Shown piece by piece: positions 8,301 through 14,900 of a stretch of 28,567 nt of DNA (positions within the stretch are counted from its first letter, which is position 1; every line of letters starts with the position of its first letter). The DNA lies in IMG/VR virus record IMGVR_UViG_3300020401_000069, positions 1 to 28,567 of that record; one strand, 5' to 3'. Origin of the DNA: a virus. Under the pieces are notes generated by a model, which was not told the origin of the DNA, made no database searches, and saw only the letters and a list, made by a program, of their open reading frames with translations. Both the position numbers and the translations under genes were made by a program.

Positions 8301-11300
8301 TACTAAAAGTTATTAACACTATTCCTGCTTATGAGGACTTAGGTGCAGTAGCAAACGTATATTATGTTGCAACCAACGGAATAGATAATACTGACACAGG
8401 TAGAGGATTATCTGATTCAGCACCTTTCAAAACAGTAAAATATGCTTGTGATTACATCTTCCAAGATGAAGCAACTAGATCACCTGCAACAATTTTTGTT
8501 AAAACAGGAACTTACAAAGAACAACTTCCTATTAAAGTTCCGGCAGACGTTGCCATTGTTGGTGATGAACTGCGTTCAACTAGAATCGAACCATTAAGTA
8601 GTGCATTCGAAGATCAAGATATGTTTAGAGTGCGTAATGGTTGTGGTATTAGAAACATGACACTTGCCGGATTAAAAGGAAGTTTAGGAAGTCCAGACGG
8701 ATTACAAACAAAACGTGTAACAGGCGGTGCCTTTGTTGCACTTGATCCAGGCGATGGTCCAGGAGATACAAGTGTATGGATTACAAATAAATCAACCTAT
8801 GTACAAAATGTTTCAACGTTTGGTGAAGAATGTATAGGTTTAAGAATTGACGGTGACTTACATAATGGTGGTAACAAATCTGTTGTTGCTAATGACTTCA
8901 CACAAATTTTACAACAAGGTATTGGCTTCTGGTGTAGCGGTGAAGGTAAAGCAGAATTAGTATCAGTCTTTACATATTATTGTCATATAGGTTATCTATG
9001 TACTGACGGTGGTAAAGTTAGAGCAACAAATGGTAATAACTCATATGGTGACTTTGGATCAGTTGCGATAGGATTTGATCAAACTGAAAGTCCTATAACA
9101 GGTAAAGTAGACAACTATTCAAAAGAAGCAACAATTAGTCAAGTTTACAATGATGAAAACCAATTGTTTACAGTTGGATATAATAATGCAGGTAACCACT
9201 ATACTAATGGTACAGTAACAATTACTGGTTCAGGACAAAATGCCGCGGCTAAGATTACAGAATTTAGAGACAACGGTATTATGGAAGTACGTGTACTTGA
9301 TCCAGGTGATTCAAGTATAGCAGGTGGTGCCGGATATACTTTTGTCAACAACAGAGCACAACTTGGAGATAGTCTAAGTATAAACATAGCAAACTCTGAT
9401 ACACAAAATGAAACTTATTATCTAAACAAACTTTTAACTATTGTTGAAGGTGAAGGTAGAGGACAGTATGGTTACATTACAAGTTATGATTGGAACACAG
9501 GTGGAGTTATTTCAGGAACAGTAACAAGTGCCACTGACGCAGTTAGAGTTGAAGGTACTTACACAGGAAAAACAGGTACAAGTAGTAATGGACTTGCTAC
9601 TCCTCCAACAGTAACACTTACAGTTGATGCAACAGGTGACGTTACAGTTACAGTGACAGACGTAGGTAAAGATAACCTAGCAGATGATATTATAACTTAT
9701 ACAAACGTAGACTTTGGCGGACAAGGTGCTAACGTTACTTACAAAATTACATCTGTAAGTTTAGGTAACAAGAGAATGACCATAGCAAGACAGGCAGACG
9801 GCCTTGCTGGTTGGGAACACTTATTACCTGGACAACCTATTAAAACAGTTTTAGATGAAACAACAAGATATCAAATTACACCAAGAATTGACGTTTCAGA
9901 ACCGCCATACAATACTACTAACAACAACGCACCATCAGGTACTGATATCAAACAAATGGCATATCAAAAACTTGGTTCAAATAGATTGACAGTAGGAGTT
10001 GGTAACAATAGTATTATATGGACAACAGATGGTACAACTTGGAATAATGCAAACAGTTACACTAACTTACCATACGTTGCGGTTGCTCCAGGTAACAACT
10101 TCTTTGTAGCAATTGACAGTGCAGGTAACGTAAGAAAATCAGGTGATGGTACAAACTGGTCAAGTGCAGGAACACTACCAGCAGGTACATACAACAGTTT
10201 AGAGTATGGTGACGGATACCACGTTGCACTTGCAAACAGTGATTCAAATGCTTATGTTAGTACAAACAATGGAGACACATGGGCAACTGTGTCAGCAGGA
10301 TTTAGTAACGTCAAGTTCCTTGCTTACGGTAACGGAAAATGGATAGCAATGAACGAAGCAGGAGATACTTGGGAAAGTACTGATAATGCACAGACTTGGA
10401 CACAAGGTCCAGACTTAGGTAACGTACAATATGACGTTGCAAGTTTATGTTTTGGTAATGGTAGATTTGTAGCGGCGGCTTATGACTCACCAAATGATAT
10501 ATCAACTGTTAACAATAAATTCTTTTACAGTTTAACAAACAAAAGTACTGCGGCAGGTAACACAGTTTGGCTAATGGGTGAAGACACACCAGCGGCAGAT
10601 AATTTTTATGTTTCTTATGCACAAGGTGTATTTGTGGCTGTAAGTGCAAATGGTCAAGTATGTGTTTCTCCAGATGGTAATTTATGGGATAACAAATCTT
10701 CATTAGGCGGAGCATACAACGGAATATTTGCAGGAAGTTCAAGAACAGGTGGACCACAATTCTTTCCAACACAGAACGGAACAGTTTCACAAATAACAAC
10801 AATTGAATATGGTGCAAGAGCAAGAATTATTCCTCAGATTGTAAGTAACAGAATTAGTGAATTTACAATAGTTGAAGCAGGTTCTGGTTACACAGGATCA
10901 GCACCAACATTAAGCATTGTTGATCCAGACAAAACAGGCTCAGTGACTTATGAAGTTAGATTAGGCACAGGAGTTTTAGGTCCGGTAGAATTTACAAACA
11001 GAGGTACAGGATATCTTAACATTGGTGTTACAGTAACTGGTGATGGATACAAAGATGAATATCAACTAGGTGAAAAATTAATTGTTAAAGAATTATCAAG
11101 AGAACCAGGACCTGGTGATAACTTATACATTAATGAAATTAATGATGTAGTGTACAGCATTCAGTCAGTGGCAAACCTGCAAGGTTCAGAGCCAAACTTA
11201 ACTGCGGAATTGACTATAAGTCCAACACTAGACAGAGCAGAATCACCAAACCACGAAGAAACGTTTATCATTAGACAGAAATATTCGCAGGTTAGATTAA

Positions 11301-11923
11301 CAGGACATGACTTCCTAGAAATAGGTAGAGGTGACTTGTATCAATCAAATTATCCACTGTTAATACCAGATGAAAACTATGAGGATAAACCATTCAATGA
11401 GACCGCTCAAGCAAATGGTGGTAGAGTATTCTATACAAGTACAGACCAAGATGGTAACTTTAGAGTTGGTGAATTGTTTGAGGTTGAGCAAAGTACTGGT
11501 ATTGTTACACTTAACGCAAGTTACTTCCAATTAGAAGGTTTGACAGAATTAAGATTAGGTGGTGTAACACTTGGTGGTACAAATGCACTAATTAAAGAGT
11601 TTTCAAAAGACGGTACTTTTGCCGCAAATAGTAACGAAATTGTTCCAACACAAAGAGCAGTAGCGGCTTATATTGCTTCAAGAATATCAGGTGGTGGAGT
11701 AAATGTTAATGTTAACGCATTGATATCAGGTGAAGTCAAAGTAATTGGTAATCAGATCACTACAACTAGTGGAAATACTATACAAGTTCCTGTCAAAATG
11801 AATTTCCAGAAGGGAATTGACGGAAGTATGGCGGCTATGACGTACTTTACAGCAGGTGGAGTATTTTCTAATATTGATGAAGGAGATCCTACAACACCGC
11901 AAGAACAAGGGTATGGTTTATAG
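5303..11923 (+). CDS. Giant multidomain tail-fibre/adhesin (2206 aa)
   Basis: Residues 1-950 hold eight repeats of the W-x4-W...Y-x2-ND(I/V)V-x-YGG-x-Y type, similar to chitin-binding CBM5/12. Six carry Cys-x3-His (C38/H42, C100/H104, C435/H439, C489/H493, C631/H635, C938/H942). Three cupredoxin-like domains are inserted (about 149-265, 268-373, 776-891). Only the third keeps His809, Cys876, His879 and Met882. A right-handed beta-helix follows (about 1020-1256; 'GDELRSTRIEP', 'GIRNMTLAGL'), then beta-sandwich sequence, an Asp-box beta-propeller (about 1553-1820; 'TTDGTTW', 'KSGDGTNW', 'STNNGDTW'), and the C-terminal fibre module ('GHDFLEIG', 'TSTDQDGNFRVGELF', 'VPTQRAVAAYI'). It is a paralog of the protein at 11973. 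Probably a trimeric receptor-binding fibre; a glycan ligand is inferred. The Shine-Dalgarno is weak (GAAAGAG). Confidence 0.85.
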   Translation: MAEFKLDRIRFRWKGAWSSGTAYIKDDIVSYGGKVYVCIFGHTSVDDSVQGTDFYTDAFDSTNPKWTQMLDGVSWKDTWQPGTYYKVNDIVKYGGNLYQCIIGHDAQSYSAPTSATTYNVITGFDTVNSPVDKDYVVEVEAGSPSQTDGYFFLDDVQAPSISFVKGKTYTFDQTPGSNATFNSKIHPLYFSITSDGTNTTGTYYETGVTYEIDGQAVNRANYESNFATATTRKVIIQVGATAPATLYYFTNTSANRGGTINVAEAAGNFYLAGTENRTLSLVEGHQYIFDQTDNSNITFGGQTHPMVLSTYWDGHHNGGTVYENGVTYLLDGGVVTLANYLSGFATASDRKIKLIVPNNPPDKIYYYDYNQADTGNKHKNQGQYLHLYDNGEIGDTDIGNWKILSASDNWRFEWQPLTIYRVGDTISYGGILYRCVTAHTSSNTVTGLELDIAKWNTVIETDSWKGDWTPATRYFNHDIVRYGGVTKRCITGHVSQADDNLGIEPDDAKWETLIDGIEYIGNWQPREDLNVTAFTGTSATCVHNYTSDDNGKIFRYTTAGTVDTALTADKYYYLRYVDATNISFHLNKTDALFGRNAVTFNGDSSGSQTLEVSKKIKVGDIVRYGPTIFRCTTGHVPGTTFSTSFHTTWLPGLGFENQWQDTITYQPGDIVTYGGYSYTALTVSTASVPSANLKAQDTGDWELLTQGYRLGAQYNQDQETQDTASDWASTTAYKTGDVVRLNGHVFIALRDSTGSEPDDALTTTTYAVTVGNPGSGNKYYIDGVLTATLSLVEGNTYIFNQSDSTNSGHPIYISTLKNGHHNDSTYHYYQAGVTYHLDGTDYLNPQDYSSGFNSATVRYVKITVPRDAYSQLYPVCDNHSGMYDNGVWNTIQSGNNWQTLITGDHWRDFWIESDPISLSPTDYYLGDVVTYEGTLYRCVKRHTATASGSRPDVDMDYTQDAFWTKVIQGGLTNVLQYRGDIRTHDGTETVRQGIGNPGDVLKVINTIPAYEDLGAVANVYYVATNGIDNTDTGRGLSDSAPFKTVKYACDYIFQDEATRSPATIFVKTGTYKEQLPIKVPADVAIVGDELRSTRIEPLSSAFEDQDMFRVRNGCGIRNMTLAGLKGSLGSPDGLQTKRVTGGAFVALDPGDGPGDTSVWITNKSTYVQNVSTFGEECIGLRIDGDLHNGGNKSVVANDFTQILQQGIGFWCSGEGKAELVSVFTYYCHIGYLCTDGGKVRATNGNNSYGDFGSVAIGFDQTESPITGKVDNYSKEATISQVYNDENQLFTVGYNNAGNHYTNGTVTITGSGQNAAAKITEFRDNGIMEVRVLDPGDSSIAGGAGYTFVNNRAQLGDSLSINIANSDTQNETYYLNKLLTIVEGEGRGQYGYITSYDWNTGGVISGTVTSATDAVRVEGTYTGKTGTSSNGLATPPTVTLTVDATGDVTVTVTDVGKDNLADDIITYTNVDFGGQGANVTYKITSVSLGNKRMTIARQADGLAGWEHLLPGQPIKTVLDETTRYQITPRIDVSEPPYNTTNNNAPSGTDIKQMAYQKLGSNRLTVGVGNNSIIWTTDGTTWNNANSYTNLPYVAVAPGNNFFVAIDSAGNVRKSGDGTNWSSAGTLPAGTYNSLEYGDGYHVALANSDSNAYVSTNNGDTWATVSAGFSNVKFLAYGNGKWIAMNEAGDTWESTDNAQTWTQGPDLGNVQYDVASLCFGNGRFVAAAYDSPNDISTVNNKFFYSLTNKSTAAGNTVWLMGEDTPAADNFYVSYAQGVFVAVSANGQVCVSPDGNLWDNKSSLGGAYNGIFAGSSRTGGPQFFPTQNGTVSQITTIEYGARARIIPQIVSNRISEFTIVEAGSGYTGSAPTLSIVDPDKTGSVTYEVRLGTGVLGPVEFTNRGTGYLNIGVTVTGDGYKDEYQLGEKLIVKELSREPGPGDNLYINEINDVVYSIQSVANLQGSEPNLTAELTISPTLDRAESPNHEETFIIRQKYSQVRLTGHDFLEIGRGDLYQSNYPLLIPDENYEDKPFNETAQANGGRVFYTSTDQDGNFRVGELFEVEQSTGIVTLNASYFQLEGLTELRLGGVTLGGTNALIKEFSKDGTFAANSNEIVPTQRAVAAYIASRISGGGVNVNVNALISGEVKVIGNQITTTSGNTIQVPVKMNFQKGIDGSMAAMTYFTAGGVFSNIDEGDPTTPQEQGYGL
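5327..8140 (+). repeat. Eight CBM5/12-like repeats, interrupted by inserted domains
   Basis: Eight units of a W...Y-x2-ND(I/V)V-x-YGG-x-Y module occur in the 5' part of the giant fibre gene. Units 1-5 and 8 carry Cys-x3-His; units 6 and 7 do not. Two cupredoxin-like domains sit inside unit 2 and one inside unit 7, both times in the loop after the Cys-x3-His position and before the unit's closing Trp. A different insert of about 95 residues splits unit 5 after 'NWQPRED'. Confidence 0.75.
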
Positions 11924-11937
11924 GAATTTACGATAAT

Positions 11938-11945
11938 GATAAATA
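11938..11945 (+). promoter_or_regulatory. T4-type late promoter (GATAAATA)
   Basis: GATAAATA lies 27 nt before the ATG at 11973. The leader between them resembles the leader of the paralogous gene at 5303: both end in TTCAAAA just before the start and both lack a strong Shine-Dalgarno, as if promoter, leader and gene were duplicated together. Confidence 0.72.
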
Positions 11946-11972
11946 TATTAAAGAAAGCGATAGGTTTCAAAA

Positions 11973-14900
11973 ATGGCAGAGTTTAAACTAGGTAGAATCA
12001 GATTTATATGGAAAGGTGCATGGGGAACCGGCACTCAATACTTTAAAGATGATGTTATTAGATATGGTGGACGTACATATATTTGTATTGTGGGCCACAC
12101 AGCCTCTGGCACATTTGAAGCAGATCAATCTACTAAATGGAACAACCTAGCAGACGGTCAAGAATGGAAAAGTGACTGGGCATTATCAACTGTTTACAAA
12201 CCAAATGACATTGTAAAATATGGAAGTTTACTTTATGTTTGTAATACAGGACATACTTCAGCATCATCAACAAGCGATGGATTAGAATTAGACCAATCAA
12301 AATGGGATCTATGGACAGAAGGTTTTGATTGGAAAGGTGTTTGGGGTGTTTCAACAAGATATAAAGTAAATGACATTGTTGCCTATGGTGGTGATTTATA
12401 TCTTTGTACTGAAAAACACACTTCGGCGGCTTCTACTTCAGATGGTTTAGAATTAGACAATGCGAAATGGGATACTTTTGCAAGAGGTCTTGAATGGAGA
12501 GGCAACTGGACAGCAACAACAAGATACAGAATTAATGATGTAATCAAGTACGGTGGACAAGTTTATGTTTGTAACGCAGGTCATACTGCCGCGGCTACAA
12601 ATGCTTTAGGTTTAGAAGCAAATCAATCAAACTGGGATTCATTACACAAAGGAATTGATTACAAAGGCAACTGGGCAACAACTACTAGATATAAAATTAA
12701 TGATTTAGTTAAGTATGGTGGAGACATTTGGATTTGTACAACTTTCCATACTTCTACAACAACACTTGCCGCAGATGAAAGTAACTGGGCAATATTTGTT
12801 CCAGGATTAGAATTTGAAGATAGTTGGCAAAATAATGTAAACTATCAACCAGGTGACGTTGTTACTTATGGTGGATATAGTTATATTTCTAAAACTAATA
12901 ACTATGCGGCGACTCCGTTTAACAATACTTCAAACTGGGATTTATTTACAACAGGATTTAGTTTAAAAGGTGATTACAATAACACTACAAATTATAAAGT
13001 AGGTGATGTTGTAAGAGTTGGTGGTTGGACTTACTTGGCAATCGCTGATGGTGTTGGTAACAGACCACCAGACAATACAAAATGGGATAAACTTAACCAA
13101 GGCTTCTATTGGAAGAACACTTGGACAAATGGTGCATACTATGACAAAGGTGATACTGTTAGAGGTATCAATAATATTAACTCTTATGTTTGTGTACTTG
13201 AACATACAGCGGATCAAGTTACTGCACAGAATAGACCAGACCAAGACTTATCAGGAACTTATTGGAACTTATTAAGTGGCGGTGTTGAATCAGGAAACTT
13301 AACAACACGTGGTGACCTTGTTTACTACGGTGGTGCTGGTCCAACAAGACTTGCTATTGGTTCACCAGGACAAGTATTAAAAGTTAACGATGCTGGAACA
13401 GATCCAGTTTGGGCATATTTTGGACAGATAGAAGCAGTTTATTATGTAGCACCTACAGGAGTAGATGAAGAAGTTCCTGCTTATGGTGTAACAATTGATA
13501 AACCATTTAAGACAGTACAGTTTGGTTTACAACAGATTGAAAAGGGTGCTAGAAAACCTTATGCAACACAACTTCTTAGAAGAAACAAAGCATTTATTGT
13601 TGCAGAAACTTTAGCATGGGTTGATAGACAGATTTCAACTAACGCAAGTCCATTTAGTGCGGCATTCACTTATACTGCTAGTGATTGGTCAAGAGATTTA
13701 AGACATCTATTAGATGGTGTAGAATTTGATTTAAGTCATGGCGGTAACAGAAAATCAAGACAAGTTGCATTAAACTTCTTTAGATCAAATTCATTTAGTT
13801 ATTATGTAACAAACAGTTCACTTACAACAGAGTGGGCGGCAATGTTAGCATACATGAAAACATTGATTGATGATGTGTTGACACAAAATACGCCAAGCAC
13901 AAATTATCAAACATTAATGAGTGTTTCTCCTGCAACGTTACAAATTAAAAACGCGGCAATTACTGAAGAGGTAGGCGGACAAGCAGTAGTAGAAAGCCTT
14001 ATAGATATTTCAAGAAATGCTATTGTATCAAACAGTGCAACAAGCACAACTTATAATGTTACAGCGGCAACTTATGACGGTGCTACTGGAGATATGGATT
14101 TAACTATTGGTTCTCATAGTTTAGCAGTTAACACAAAAATTGTTATAAAAACAGGCAGTTTAACATTTACTTGTGATAAAGATAATAACGTATCACAAAA
14201 ATCATACCCAAGAACAACTGACCCAGCATACGTTACTCCGATTTCAATTACAAGCACAACAGGCACAACAATTAGAGTAAACGTTGGTAAAAATCCAGAC
14301 GGAAATTATGCTCACACATTTGTAAGTGCAACAGCAGGTGCAGTTTCATTAGCAAGTGGCGGCGGTATTCCAGCAGAGATTGTAGCAAATGATACACTAT
14401 TTGTTAAAACAGGAACTTTCCCAGAAGTACTTCCAATGGTAATTCCAGAAAGTTGTGCAGTAGTAGGTGACGAACTACGTTCTACTAAAATTACACCAGC
14501 AGGTCAATTAACAAGTTCAGACGATACTGCATTTAGTTTGTATGGTATTCTTCATATGAAATCAATCATTGATAATATCATTCTTAATACAAGTATTACA
14601 AAACAAACAAACAATCCTTTGACACAGGATACTGCACACCCGGCAGGTGATGCCGCGGCTGTTACAAAAGCAGAAGCAGTTGTTGATGCAATACATGATT
14701 ACATCAACTACAATGTTATTAGTGATTCAACAGCAGTAAACCCAACTATGTCAGGACAAATGAGTCCAAACCAAGAGTTAGGTGTTAAAAATGCTATTTT
14801 AAGATTAGAAGAAAACAAAGATTTTATTGCAGAAGATGTAACAAATTACATTTTAAATACATTCCCAGGATACACTTCATTTGATGCAACTGCTCAAGCG

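Noticed and set aside
12162-12656. Tandem repeats as a CRISPR array or non-coding satellite
   Set aside because: The unit is 165 nt, in frame, diverged at third positions and codes for an aligned protein module. There are no short direct repeats with spacers.
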